From the NCBI RefSeq assembly GCF_000768875.1, contig NZ_JRAO01000018.1:40538-104537 (forward strand): a DNA stretch of 64,000 nucleotides, read 5' to 3'. This document shows, in pieces, positions 41,562-49,957 of the stretch (the first letter of the stretch is position 1; every line of letters begins with the position of its first letter). A program made the position numbers and the translations under genes. Below the pieces are notes generated by a model, which made no database searches, had not been told where the DNA came from, and was given only the letters and a program-made list of their open reading frames with translations. Source of the stretch: Porphyromonas sp. COT-239 OH1446. Its GTDB lineage: Bacteria > Bacteroidota > Bacteroidia > Bacteroidales > Porphyromonadaceae.

Positions 41562-41673
41562 GAGACCTAGATAGGATCTCCACTGCGCTCCTATCTGAGT
41601 CTCACCTTCGCGCCTATCTAGACCTCAGTCGAGATCCTACTTGGATCTCTAGGACGATCTCGTCTAAGTTCTC
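41562..41673. repeat. 23-bp-period repeat array D (5 units)
   Basis: One reverse unit (GAGACCTAGATAGGATC at 41562) and four forward units at 41587, 41610, 41633 and 41656, spaced 23 bp, with 25 bp at the switch. The best forward copy is GATCCTACTTGGATCTC (41633). An inverted repeat GGGGCTG/CAGCCCC (about 41527-41561) with an inner CTGCT/AGCAG stem abuts the left end. The array fills the gap between the cyd promoter and the ogt stop. Confidence 0.85.
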
Positions 41674-41746
41674 TGCTGAGGGGCCACTGCTTCCTCACCC
41701 TCTATCCTATGGGGATCTCCCTAGTGGTGCTCCGAGACCTCGTCGA

Positions 41747-42361
41747 TTATTTATCCTGCGAACGCTCTAGAGCCAGAAGCGAAGCCTTGCGCTCTCGGCC
41801 ACCTAAGCCGCTGTAGCCCCCTATCTGACCATCCGAGCGGATGACCCTGTGGCAGGGGATGAGGGGGACGATGGGGTTGCGCCCGACGGCACTACCTACG
41901 GCCCTCGTGGCTCTAGGCTGCCCGATCGCAGCTGCAACCCCGGCATAGGTACGTACCTCCGCTGTGGGGATGCTGATCAGCTCTAGCCAAACCCTACAGG
42001 CGAAGGCCGTCCCGATGAGGTGGAGGCTGAGCTCGATGGGGCTACTCGCCTGCCCGTTGAGGAGGTCGATGAGGGGGGCGAATTGCCCTGGAGAGACGAA
42101 GCGCAGCTCTGCCGTCGGGGCATGCTCGGCGAGCTCTCGGGCGAAGCTCTCTCGATCGCTCACGAACGAGCATCGGCAGAGTCCCCTGGTGCTTGAGGCC
42201 ACGCCGACGAGCCCTAGCCTGGTCTCGAGTACGGCACAGTGGAGTGGGGTGGCTATTTGTCCCTTCTTGATCTCTAGATGGATCTTGAGGCGAACCTCTT
42301 GCCCGAGGTAGTCGATCGTTTGCTCTAGGTATTGCATTCGGTTGGGGGAGTTTCCGAGCAT
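41747..42361 (-). CDS. ogt: Methylated-DNA--protein-cysteine methyltransferase
   Basis: Suicide repair protein that moves O6-alkyl groups from guanine to its own Cys. The active site PCHRVIRSDG is near residue 167. The helix-turn-helix recognition part (AEVRTYAGVAAAIGQPRATRA) with its arginine finger precedes it, and GGYSGLGGRERKASLLALE closes the domain. The N-terminal half is the poorly conserved RNase-H-like domain and contains CRCSF, unlike Ada there is no zinc-binding methyl-phosphotriester domain. An alternative ATG lies 8 codons in (42337). It lies 86 bp after folE. Confidence 0.93.
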   Translation of the reverse strand: MLGNSPNRMQYLEQTIDYLGQEVRLKIHLEIKKGQIATPLHCAVLETRLGLVGVASSTRGLCRCSFVSDRESFARELAEHAPTAELRFVSPGQFAPLIDLLNGQASSPIELSLHLIGTAFACRVWLELISIPTAEVRTYAGVAAAIGQPRATRAVGSAVGRNPIVPLIPCHRVIRSDGQIGGYSGLGGRERKASLLALERSQDK

Positions 42362-42446
42362 GAAGAAGCCGAGCAGCCCCTAGGTGCTCGAAACTCTGAT
42401 TTCGATGCACTCCATGCTACTCGGCTGTATGGTCGGGGCCCTAGGC

Positions 42447-43034
42447 CTATCTGCGGCTATGCCCGATGAGCTGCATGAACTCCTCCCTGGTCTTCGCCTC
42501 GGAGAAAGCCCCTGTGAAGTCGCTCGTGGTGGTCAGAGAGTTCTGTTTCTCCACCCCTCGCATCTGCATGCACATGTGCTGGGCCTCGATCACGACGATG
42601 ACCCCTAGGGGGTTGAGTGTCTTCTGGATGCAGCTCTTGATCTGAGTGGTGAGCCGCTCCTGCACCTGGAGGCGGCGGGCAAATACATCGACTACACGAG
42701 GCAGCTTGCTCAGCCCCGTAATATAGCCGTTCGGGATGTAGCCAATATGAGCCTTGCCAAAGAAGGGGAGCATGTGATGCTCGCACATCGAGAAGAAGTC
42801 GATATCCTTGACGATGACCATCTGGCGGTAATCCTCCCGAAACATAGCCCCACGCAGGATGGCCTCGGGGTCTTGCTGGTATCCGCTGGTAAGGAATTGT
42901 AATGCTTTGGCTACTCGCTCAGGGGTCTTGAGTAGCCCTTCTCGCTGAGGGTCTTCGCCCAGCAGCGAGAGGATCTGCCCGTAGTGCTCCTGTAGCTCAA
43001 GTTGCACTGAGGGCTGTTGCTTGTCTTGATTCAT
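42447..43034 (-). CDS. folE: GTP cyclohydrolase I
   Basis: Converts GTP to 7,8-dihydroneopterin triphosphate, the first step of folate synthesis. The zinc site is [16 protein letters not shown] (Cys and His near residues 85-88) with the second Cys in [32 protein letters not shown] is the GTP-binding helix. At 195 residues it is a FolE1 type. The ATG at 43034 is chosen because it overlaps the SPOR gene stop (ATGA) and yields the normal length; the longer in-frame start reads backwards through the SPOR gene. folB lies at 60 kb in this window. Confidence 0.95.
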   Translation of the reverse strand: MNQDKQQPSVQLELQEHYGQILSLLGEDPQREGLLKTPERVAKALQFLTSGYQQDPEAILRGAMFREDYRQMVIVKDIDFFSMCEHHMLPFFGKAHIGYIPNGYITGLSKLPRVVDVFARRLQVQERLTTQIKSCIQKTLNPLGVIVVIEAQHMCMQMRGVEKQNSLTTTSDFTGAFSEAKTREEFMQLIGHSRR

Positions 43035-43579
43035 AATGTTTCTATTCCCTCCTCTAGAGTAGAATTGTAATTGATGATGCGCACTTTGTCTCGGACGATG
43101 TAGCTCTCCCGAGCCCAGTCGGGCAAGATCTTGAGCAGTCGAGCTCGTGCCTGCCTCGCCTCGCCCATGGTGGCAAAGTCGCCCACAAGTAGTCTCCAAA
43201 AGGGGGCGTTGAAGATAATATAGGTGTTGTGATGGGTCTCAGAGAGCTTGATCTCCTGCTCTCGAGCCTGAACGATCGCTCTCGAGTTGGACTGATTGCC
43301 GTTGAAGAACTGGATGCGGTAGCCCCACACGAGGGCTGTATTGCCCTCCTTGCTGAGGATGCGGTTGTAGCGGCTGGAGGCATTGCCCACCAGGCGGCGA
43401 ACCTCTTCGCTCTGATGGATCGTGATCTTGCCGAGGTTAGGGCCACTGGCCTCGAGGGCCTCGAAGATAGAGCGAGGCGATACTCGTGCCGCCTCCTGGG
43501 CATAGGCTGCGCCACTACCCAGGAGCATCACGAGGGTGAGCAGTCCGAGCAGATATGATTTTAGTCTCTTAATATTCAT
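43031..43579 (-). CDS. SPOR-domain exported protein
   Basis: Exported protein of 182 residues. After a signal peptide ([19 protein letters not shown]) it ends in a SPOR domain at about residues 90-165: [20 protein letters not shown] and [24 protein letters not shown] domains bind glycan strands lacking stem peptides, usually at division sites, so it probably acts at the periplasmic face of the wall. Its stop overlaps the folE start (ATGA). In other Bacteroidales, as I recall, this SPOR-folE pair follows tpiA; here tpiA is 21 kb away. The start is one of two nearby ATGs (43591 or 43579). Confidence 0.88.
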   Translation of the reverse strand: MNIKRLKSYLLGLLTLVMLLGSGAAYAQEAARVSPRSIFEALEASGPNLGKITIHQSEEVRRLVGNASSRYNRILSKEGNTALVWGYRIQFFNGNQSNSRAIVQAREQEIKLSETHHNTYIIFNAPFWRLLVGDFATMGEARQARARLLKILPDWARESYIVRDKVRIINYNSTLEEGIETL

Positions 43580-43667
43580 CGTTGTAACCATTTATATCCG
43601 AAGCCCTACCTCAGCGAGGGGGTAGTCCGCTTCTGTACGTATCGTTGGGGGCAATTGCTGCCTTTTT

Positions 43668-44038
43668 GTTTCAATTCACACATCCCGAGCGTGATTTGAA
43701 TGCAAAGGTAGAGGTGTTTCTCGAGATACACAAGGTTTCAATTCACGCACTCCGAGAGGGATGCGACATCAACATGTCCGCCGAACCACTTGCGCCAAGC
43801 GGGTTTCAATTCACGCACCCGGAGAGGGGGGCGACGCGCAGCACAAGGCGGACGAGGCAGAGCGTAGAGCGTTTCAATTCACGCATCCCGAGAGGGATGC
43901 GACTTAACCTTGATACCCTCGCTACGCATTAGGGTGAGTTTCAATTCACGCATCCCGAGAGGGATGCGACACTGTGCGCTCCTTGCCTGCCGACACGCTT
44001 ACAATGTTTCAATTCACGTACCCCGAGAGGGACACGCT
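43668..44038 (-). CRISPR. CRISPR-like array, six 33-nt repeats, type I-C-style, no cas genes here
   Basis: Repeats at 43668-43700, 43735-43767, 43803-43835, 43871-43903, 43938-43970 and 44006-44038, each beginning GTTTCAATTCAC. Typical copies contain the palindrome GCATCCCGAGAGGGATGC and end GCGAC. The five spacers are unique and 34-35 nt long. On the minus strand the repeat reads GTCGC...GTGAATTGAAAC, which is the type I-C form with the 3' handle ATTGAAAC, so transcription is probably leftwards with the leader on the right. The first repeat is strongly degenerate (CGTGATTTGAA end), as expected for a distal end. The last is also altered (GTACC...GGACACGCT). No cas gene is in the window. Confidence 0.85.
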
Positions 44039-44131
44039 TGTAAAGAGCAAGTTACGAAAATATCCATACTATAGTTGCCTTAGACTCGAGAATTTTGGAG
44101 GTAAATACCTTATGCTGACTCTTAGGGCAAT

Positions 44132-44215
44132 GGGAAGCTCCTCGGGAGGGGGTAGGGTATTGGAGGAGAGATGGGGAGAGACCATAGAGGAGAGGATCGC
44201 TTGAGAGAGCTTCCC
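44132..44215. other. Long-range inverted repeat with G-quadruplex motif beside the CRISPR array
   Basis: GGGAAGCTC (44132-44140) is perfectly complementary to GAGCTTCCC (44207-44215). The 66-nt purine-rich loop starts with a four-G-tract pattern: GGG at 44132, GGG at 44144, GGGGG at 44148 and GGG at 44155. The stretch lies between the CRISPR array and the gldE promoter, where the array leader would be expected. No gene of more than about 25 codons is supported in 44039-44306. Confidence 0.45.
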
Positions 44216-44306
44216 CTACGATCCCTAAGTGCACCTAAGTGCCATGATGAGCCAAGAGGAGAGCACTTCGCAGAGCTTATGAGGATGGGCAAGCGCAGGG
44301 AATGAT

Positions 44307-44314
44307 TATCTTTG
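44307..44314 (+). promoter_or_regulatory. -7 box for the gldE-porX operon
   Basis: TATCTTTG, 42 bp upstream of the gldE ATG at 44357. It is the only good box before a six-gene plus-strand run that ends at the terminator at 49829. Confidence 0.6.
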
Positions 44315-44356
44315 TTGGGCAATAGGGCAACTGAAGAGCCCTGCAATCATCATCAA

Positions 44357-45673
44357 ATGGATAGTATCATACTGAGCGAGGTTGTCAATGGTCCCATCCC
44401 TTGGGCTGCGTGGATCACCCTCTCCGTTAGCCTGGGGCTACTCGTCCTCTCGGCGTTCATGTCTTCGTCCGAGGTGGCCTTCTTCTCCCTAGGAGCTGCG
44501 GATATTGAGGAGGTTAAGCGGCAGGAGTGCCCTGCCGATGAGCGTCTCTACAACCTGCTCAAGAGCCCCGAGCATCTCCTGGCGACCATCCTCATCGGCA
44601 ACAATCTAGTGAATGTCGCCATCGTGATCCTGACGAGCTATGCCTTTGGGCTGATCTTCGACTTCTCCCTCTATCCCATAGTTGGCTTCATGATCCAGAC
44701 GGTAGTGCTTACGATGCTGCTCCTGCTCTTTGGCGAGATCATCCCCAAGGTGTATGCGCAGCGTGCCCCGTTGGCTTTCTGTCGCTTCTCCGCCCCTCGT
44801 ATGGAAGTGGTGCACCGCCTCCTCCGCCCCATGTCGAGCTTCCTCGTGCGTTCGACGGCCCTTGTTACCAAGCGGATGCACAAGAAGAAGTATGGTATCT
44901 CTGTCGATGACCTCAGCCAGGCGGTAGATCTACTGACCGACCACAAGCCTGAGGACAAGGCTATGATGGAGGAGATCATCAACTTCTACAGCAAGACCGC
45001 CAGTGAGATCATGGTGCCACGTATTGATATGGTCGATGTCGAGATCTCTTGGCCCTTTGACCGAGTGCTCTCCTTCATCCTCGAGAGCGGTTACTCTCGT
45101 ATACCAGTCTATGAGGAGTCCGAGGACAATATCCGAGGCATCCTCTATGTCAAGGATCTGATCCCACACAAGGACAAGGGGGCGGACTTTCGCTGGGAGC
45201 ACCTCATCCGCAAGGCCTACTTCGTCCCCGAAAACAAGCGGCTGGATGACCTACTCGAGGAGTTTCGCCACAATAAGATCCACATGTCTATCGTGGTGGA
45301 CGAATACGGGGGGACAAGTGGCCTCGTTACCCTAGAGGATATTCTCGAGGAGATCGTCGGCGAGATCTCGGACGAGTACGACGAGGAGGCTCTGCCCTAT
45401 AAGAAGCTCGCCGATGGGAGCTACCTCTTCGAGGCCAAGACCCCCCTCAATGATGTGCTGCGCCACCTAGAGCTCGCCCCAGGCACTTTCGGCAAGTCAG
45501 AGGAGCAGGTCGATACTCTCGGAGGCCTCTTCATGGAGATCAAGCAAGACCTCCCCAAGCTCAACGATATGGCTGAGGCCGAGGGCTGGCGATTTAAGGT
45601 TACTCAGATCGAGCGGTATCGGATCATAGAGATTTTGATTATCCCTCCGCCCTCTTTTGCGGCAGAGGCCTAG
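44357..45673 (+). CDS. gldE: GldE-like CNNM/CBS/CorC membrane protein
   Basis: Protein of 438 residues with a CNNM (DUF21) membrane domain of about four helices (residues 15-190; LSAFMSSSEVAFFSLGAADIE is the DUF21 signature). A CBS pair follows (ASEIMVPRIDMVDVEISWPF; FHRHNKIHM-like segment, here FRHNKIHMSIVVDEYGGTSG), then a C-terminal CorC/HlyC domain. The family includes Mg2+ transport-related CNNM proteins. In Flavobacterium GldE is linked to gliding and T9SS function. The order gldE - phosphopantetheinyl transferase - porX supports this name. I start at 44357, since an earlier in-frame start at 44312 falls inside the promoter. Confidence 0.88.
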   Translation: MDSIILSEVVNGPIPWAAWITLSVSLGLLVLSAFMSSSEVAFFSLGAADIEEVKRQECPADERLYNLLKSPEHLLATILIGNNLVNVAIVILTSYAFGLIFDFSLYPIVGFMIQTVVLTMLLLLFGEIIPKVYAQRAPLAFCRFSAPRMEVVHRLLRPMSSFLVRSTALVTKRMHKKKYGISVDDLSQAVDLLTDHKPEDKAMMEEIINFYSKTASEIMVPRIDMVDVEISWPFDRVLSFILESGYSRIPVYEESEDNIRGILYVKDLIPHKDKGADFRWEHLIRKAYFVPENKRLDDLLEEFRHNKIHMSIVVDEYGGTSGLVTLEDILEEIVGEISDEYDEEALPYKKLADGSYLFEAKTPLNDVLRHLELAPGTFGKSEEQVDTLGGLFMEIKQDLPKLNDMAEAEGWRFKVTQIERYRIIEILIIPPPSFAAEA

Positions 45674-45694
45674 CATGCTTCCTGTCCTCGAGCA

Positions 45695-46327
45695 ATGATG
45701 AGCCTAGAGCACACGGCGCCTCAGATCGCAGTCTCGTCTGTATCTTATCGTCCAGGAGATCGACGCCTCCAGGCCGAGCGTCGTGCAGTCGATAGCCTCT
45801 TGCTGGGGTTGCTGGGCGAGCAGAGGGGTGGGGGACTCTCCTACAGAGCGTGTGGAGCTCCATATCTGACAGAGTGCCCCAGCCTCGGGATCAGCATCAG
45901 CCATACCGAGGGGGGGGCTGTAGTCCTCCTCTCCCCTCAGGGCGATGTCGGTGTCGATATAGAGCGTTTGGGCAATCAAGTCGAGCGAGTCTCGGCCCGC
46001 TATCTCACCCCTAGGGAGGAGCAGGAGGTCTCGGCTCACCCTGAGGCACACCTCCTGCGTCATCTCTTGTGGTCGTCCAAGGAGGCCGCCTTCAAGCTGG
46101 TCAATCCGCCAAGTGGCTCGCTTCTCTCCTTCGAGTTGGCTACCCCCCTCGATGAGCTCCTCGAGCAGCGTCGTTGCCGTCTCGTATCCCTCCAGGAGGG
46201 GCAGCCGCAGTCTCTTCGCTGCCATTTGCTTTGGAACGAGCATTTCGCCCTCGCTGCCCTAGGGGCTCTCGGCGAGGACTTCCAACTCAATAAAGAGCTA
46301 CTCTCTACGTTATCTCTAGGAGACTAG
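45695..46327 (+). CDS. 4'-phosphopantetheinyl transferase, Sfp type
   Basis: Transfers phosphopantetheine from CoA to a carrier-protein Ser. The superfamily motifs are present: LGISISHTEGGAVV, VGVDIERLGN with the Mg-binding Asp/Glu, and WSSKEAAFKLVNPPSG with the catalytic Glu-Lys pair. At 210 residues it is the two-half Sfp/Gsp type rather than the short AcpS, although it may be the only such enzyme and act on fatty-acid ACP. It lies 21 bp after gldE and 21 bp before porX. Two adjacent ATGs (45695 and 45698) are possible starts. Confidence 0.88.
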   Translation: MMSLEHTAPQIAVSSVSYRPGDRRLQAERRAVDSLLLGLLGEQRGGGLSYRACGAPYLTECPSLGISISHTEGGAVVLLSPQGDVGVDIERLGNQVERVSARYLTPREEQEVSAHPEAHLLRHLLWSSKEAAFKLVNPPSGSLLSFELATPLDELLEQRRCRLVSLQEGQPQSLRCHLLWNEHFALAALGALGEDFQLNKELLSTLSLGD

Positions 46328-46348
46328 CAACAAAAGATATAGATCACT

Positions 46349-47902
46349 ATGCCAACAAATAAGACCTATAACATCCTTTGGGCAGACGACGAGATTGATC
46401 TGCTCAAGCCTCATATCCTCTTCTTGGAGAGCAAGGGATACTACGTCAAGCCCGTGCTCAGTGGGGCTGATGCCATAGATGCTGTACAGCAGGAGAGCTT
46501 CGACCTCATCTTCCTCGATGAGCACATGCCTGGCCTCACGGGCCTCGATACCCTGCAGCGACTGAAGGAGATCAAGCCCTTCGTTCCCATCGTCATGGTA
46601 ACCAAGAGCGAGGAGGAGGAGCTGATGAACCAAGCCATCGGGGGCAAGATCGCCGACTACCTCATCAAACCAGTCAATCCGAACCAGCTGCTCCTCTCGC
46701 TGAAGAAGAACCTGCACCAAAGCAGCATTATCAGCGAGGCGACGATGATGAATTATCGTCAGGAGTTCGCTCGCCTAGGTACTATGATGAGTGATAGGCT
46801 CTCTCTCGAGGAGTGGAAGGAGCTCTACAAGCGTCTCGTCTACTGGGAGCTCGAGCTCGAGGACGGAGACCAGCAGATGAGCGAGCTGCTCGATATGCAG
46901 AAGTCCGAGGCTGGACGCCTCTTCTCCCGCTTCATCACCCGCAATTACGAGGATTGGCTCGCCAAGCCAGAGACCAAGCCTGTGATGAGCCCCGACCTCT
47001 TCAGGACCAAGGTCTTCCCCTTGCTCGACGCAGGTGAACGGGTCTTCTTTATCCTGATCGATAACTTCCGCTGGGATCAATGGGCCTCAGTCAAGGGGCT
47101 GCTGAGTGAGTTCTACACCTTCGAGGAGGATATGTATCTCTCCATCTTGCCCACGGCTACACAGTATGCTCGCAATGCGATCTTCTCGGGGCTGATGCCC
47201 CTGGACATTGCTCAGATGTTCCCCGACCTTTGGGTCGATGAGGAGAGCGAGGAGGGGAAGAACCTCAATGAAGAGCCGATGATCCGCACCCTGCTGCAGC
47301 GTTACCGCAAGCCCTATACTTTCTCTTACAACAAAGTTTATGAGGCTAAGTACGGAGAGCGACTACTGGGGCAGCTGAATAGCCTCAAGCAGTTCCCTCT
47401 CAATGTCATCGTCCTCAACTTCGTGGATATGCTCTCCCATGCCCGTACAGAGAGCAAGATGATCCGTGAATTAGCCAATAGTGAGGCGGCCTATCGCTCA
47501 TTGACGAAGAGTTGGTTCCGCCATTCGACTACCTACAACCTCTTCAAGCGCATTTCGGAACTCGGTTATAAGGTTGTCCTCACGACAGACCATGGCACAA
47601 TAAGAGTCAAGACCCCTGTGAAAATCATTGGAGACCGAAACACCAACACCAATCTCCGCTACAAGCTCGGCAAGTCGCTTACCTACGACCCTAAGACAGT
47701 CTTTGAGCTTGCCAATCCCGCTCGAGTAGGGTTACCACAGTCCAATCTATCAGACAAGTATGTCTTCAGCATAGGGGACAACTTCTTCGCATATCCGAAC
47801 AACTACAACTACTACGTGCAGTACTACAAGGACACCTTCCAGCACGGAGGGGTATCTCTTGAGGAGATGCTTGTTCCGCTCATCACTATGCAGCCTAAGT
47901 AA
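46349..47902 (+). CDS. porX: T9SS response regulator PorX (receiver plus PglZ domain)
   Basis: Two-component regulator of the type IX secretion system. The receiver domain (about residues 1-125) has the acidic pair WADDEIDL, phospho-acceptor D57 in [11 protein letters not shown], switch Thr in [10 protein letters not shown] and Lys in YLIKPVN. The remainder (about 210-517) is a PglZ/alkaline-phosphatase-like domain with metal-binding [23 protein letters not shown] and [10 protein letters not shown]. In P. gingivalis PorX is phosphorylated by PorY and works with SigP; its PglZ domain has been reported to cleave oligoribonucleotides. No porY or T9SS structural gene is in this window. Fourth-from-last gene of a run, with its stop overlapping the tsaE start by one base. 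Confidence 0.95.
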   Translation: MPTNKTYNILWADDEIDLLKPHILFLESKGYYVKPVLSGADAIDAVQQESFDLIFLDEHMPGLTGLDTLQRLKEIKPFVPIVMVTKSEEEELMNQAIGGKIADYLIKPVNPNQLLLSLKKNLHQSSIISEATMMNYRQEFARLGTMMSDRLSLEEWKELYKRLVYWELELEDGDQQMSELLDMQKSEAGRLFSRFITRNYEDWLAKPETKPVMSPDLFRTKVFPLLDAGERVFFILIDNFRWDQWASVKGLLSEFYTFEEDMYLSILPTATQYARNAIFSGLMPLDIAQMFPDLWVDEESEEGKNLNEEPMIRTLLQRYRKPYTFSYNKVYEAKYGERLLGQLNSLKQFPLNVIVLNFVDMLSHARTESKMIRELANSEAAYRSLTKSWFRHSTTYNLFKRISELGYKVVLTTDHGTIRVKTPVKIIGDRNTNTNLRYKLGKSLTYDPKTVFELANPARVGLPQSNLSDKYVFSIGDNFFAYPNNYNYYVQYYKDTFQHGGVSLEEMLVPLITMQPK

Positions 47903-48348
47903 TGAAACAGACTAGAGTGTATCACATCCCCAGCCTCGAGGCCTTGCCCGAGGTAGCCCTCCAATTCGTTGAGGAGGTCTTGCCCTATGGAGATGTATTT
48001 GCTTTCGAAGCCCCCATGGGTACGGGCAAGACAACCTTCATCAAGGCCCTCTGCTTGGCCCTAGGAGTACAGGACGTTATCAATAGTCCTACCTTCTCCA
48101 TCATCAACGAATATCGAGCAGAGCCCTCGGGCGAGCTTATCTATCACTTCGACTGCTATCGTCTAGAGCGTCTCGATGATGCCCTATCGCTTGGTGTGGA
48201 GGACTATCTCGAGAGTGGAGCTCTATGCCTCATCGAGTGGCCCAAGCTCCTCGAGCCTATACTCCCCAGCGATACTGTACTGGTCGAGCTCTCCCTCGAA
48301 GCCGATGGTCAGGGCCGCATCCTCACAGCCCATTACAACGAAGTCTAA
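47902..48348 (+). CDS. tsaE: tRNA threonylcarbamoyladenosine biosynthesis ATPase TsaE
   Basis: ATPase of the TsaBDE complex that makes t6A at position 37 of ANN-decoding tRNAs. The P-loop is [16 protein letters not shown] (about residues 37-47), followed by [26 protein letters not shown] and a Walker B-like [12 protein letters not shown]. The length (148) is normal. The start codon overlaps the last base of porX (TAATG), suggesting translational coupling. The pairing porX-tsaE recurs in Bacteroidetes, as I recall. tsaB and tsaD are not in this window. Confidence 0.95.
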   Translation: MKQTRVYHIPSLEALPEVALQFVEEVLPYGDVFAFEAPMGTGKTTFIKALCLALGVQDVINSPTFSIINEYRAEPSGELIYHFDCYRLERLDDALSLGVEDYLESGALCLIEWPKLLEPILPSDTVLVELSLEADGQGRILTAHYNEV

Positions 48349-48375
48349 TCTGCTATAAACTACCTATCCTATCTT

Positions 48376-48969
48376 ATGGAACACGCCCTCATAGAGAACT
48401 GTGGAGCTGCCTCTCGGGGCAGCATAGAGGTCATCTGTGGCTCGATGTTTAGCGGCAAGACGGAGGAGCTTATGCGTCGACTCCGTAGAGCGAAGATCGC
48501 CAATCAGCGAGTAGAGATCTTCAAACCCTCGATAGATACCCGCTATGACGATCAGCAGGTGATCTCGCACGACCGTAATAGCATTGCCTCTACGCCCGTA
48601 GACAGCTCGGCGACGATCCTGCTGATGGCCTCAGAGGTCGATGTCGTTGGGGTCGATGAGGCACAGTTCTTTGACCCAGGGCTTATCGAGGTGGTTCAGC
48701 AATTGGCTGACCAAGGGGTACGGGTGATCATTGCAGGGCTGGATATGGACTTCAAGCGTCAGCCCTTCGGCCCAATGGCTGCCCTCTGTGCCATTGCCGA
48801 CTCGGTGGACAAGATCCACGCCATCTGTATGGAGTGTGGACGCCTAGCCAACTACTCCTATCGCTTGGTCGAGGGCGATCAGCAGGTCATGCTCGGAGAG
48901 ATGCAGTCCTACAGCCCACTCTGCCGCCGATGCTATCTCAGACACCAAAAGAACGAACAAAAACAATAG
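48376..48969 (+). CDS. tdk: Thymidine kinase (type II)
   Basis: Salvages thymidine to dTMP with ATP. The P-loop is [20 protein letters not shown] (about residues 20-40), Walker B is in [13 protein letters not shown], and the lasso/zinc domain has Cys pairs in [13 protein letters not shown] and [10 protein letters not shown]. These are the marks of the tetrameric TK1-like class. The length (197) is normal. It lies 27 bp after tsaE and 16 bp before the acid-phosphatase gene. Confidence 0.95.
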   Translation: MEHALIENCGAASRGSIEVICGSMFSGKTEELMRRLRRAKIANQRVEIFKPSIDTRYDDQQVISHDRNSIASTPVDSSATILLMASEVDVVGVDEAQFFDPGLIEVVQQLADQGVRVIIAGLDMDFKRQPFGPMAALCAIADSVDKIHAICMECGRLANYSYRLVEGDQQVMLGEMQSYSPLCRRCYLRHQKNEQKQ

Positions 48970-48985
48970 TCAAAACAGATTTTAT

Positions 48986-49822
48986 ATGAAAGTAATCATG
49001 ACCAAATGTGCAGCCTTCTCAGCTCTAGTGCTCCTAAGTAGTGGCTGCTTCGTACACGTGAATGGTAAGGACTCAGAAGTCGGACGCAAGGTGATCGTTC
49101 GTCAGAGCAGCGCAACCCTCGGTGGCAAACTCTTTACCTCTGCCTGGATCCAACGCTCGGCAGAGTACAAGGCCCTCTGCCATCAAGCCTTCAACATCGC
49201 TACAGAGCGACTAGATGCCCACTTAGCCTCGCATAGTCCAGGGGCAAAGCCTCTAGCAATCATCACAGATATAGATGAGACTATCGTGGACAACAGCCCC
49301 AATGCTGTACATCAAGCCCTTCGAGGTCAGGACTATACCGATACTTCGTGGAACGCCTGGTGCGATCGTGCCGAAGCCCTACCTCTCGCTGGGGCTAGGG
49401 AGTTCTTTGCTCATGCAGATAAACGAGGGGTGAAGATCTTCTACGTCTCTAATCGCAACGAGGTTAATCGAGAGGGAACGCTACTCAACCTGCGTCGTTT
49501 AGGCTTCCCTCAGGTAGAGGATGCTCAGTTGCTCTTGCGTGCCTCGACTTCGGACAAGACTGCTCGCAGGCAGTTTGTCCTGGATAACTATGATGTCGTG
49601 ATGTACCTCGGGGATAATCTTGGAGACTTCGACCATATCTTTGATAGTGCAGACGAGGCCATCCGAGATGAGGCTAGCCAGCGTATGAGGCAAGAGTTTG
49701 GCAAGCGATTTATTGTACTGCCTAACCCTAACTATGGTACATGGGAGAAGGCTATGAATGGAGGCTATCCTAGCCTTGACATTAAGGATCGTAAGCTCCG
49801 TACGATGCTGCGTACTTACTAA
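48986..49822 (+). CDS. 5'-nucleotidase, lipoprotein e(P4) family
   Basis: Surface or periplasmic class C acid phosphatase of the HAD superfamily. A lipoprotein signal has the lipobox LLSSGC (C21). Motif I is AIITDIDETIVDNSP (nucleophile D95 and D97), and the late acidic motif is LYLGDNLGDFDHIFD. In Haemophilus the P4 protein dephosphorylates NMN and nucleotides so nucleosides can be imported, a task that would fit with the adjacent thymidine kinase. The gene closes the plus-strand run. The start could also be the fifth codon (Met). A 23-bp terminator stem follows 6 bp after the stop. Confidence 0.92.
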   Translation: MKVIMTKCAAFSALVLLSSGCFVHVNGKDSEVGRKVIVRQSSATLGGKLFTSAWIQRSAEYKALCHQAFNIATERLDAHLASHSPGAKPLAIITDIDETIVDNSPNAVHQALRGQDYTDTSWNAWCDRAEALPLAGAREFFAHADKRGVKIFYVSNRNEVNREGTLLNLRRLGFPQVEDAQLLLRASTSDKTARRQFVLDNYDVVMYLGDNLGDFDHIFDSADEAIRDEASQRMRQEFGKRFIVLPNPNYGTWEKAMNGGYPSLDIKDRKLRTMLRTY

Positions 49823-49828
49823 GAGCTC

Positions 49829-49881
49829 GGCAAGTAATAGGGGCTATGCCGCAATCGTCGGCATAGCCCCTATTACTTGCC
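49829..49881 (+). terminator. Terminator of the gldE-P4 run, 23-bp perfect stem
   Basis: Arms at 49829-49851 and 49859-49881 are perfectly complementary with a 7-nt loop. The core is GGGGCTATGCCG. It is unusually long. There is no T-run directly after, but it lies just 6 bp past the stop codon. Confidence 0.8.
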
Positions 49882-49906
49882 TCGGAGTCGAGGTGGACTA
49901 GAAAAG

Positions 49907-49944
49907 ATCAAGGCCTCCCGAGCAGCTACTCGAGAGGCCTTGAT
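49907..49944 (-). terminator. Terminator of pfp
   Basis: An 11-bp stem ATCAAGGCCTC (49907-49917) with 49934-49944, plus an inner CGAG/CTCG pairing. CTTTTCTAG follows on the minus strand. It is 14 bp after the pfp stop and back-to-back with the terminator of the converging operon. Confidence 0.85.
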
Positions 49945-49957
49945 ATTTATTTGACAG

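Noticed and set aside
42447..43199. Longer folE frame from 43199
   Set aside because: The extra 55 residues overlap the SPOR gene in another frame and resemble no FolE extension.
43645..43932. A 95-codon plus-strand ORF across the CRISPR-like array
   Set aside because: Its FQFTHPERD-, VSIHALREG- and FNSRIPRGM-like peptides are the array repeat read in three frames, a well-known false gene pattern.
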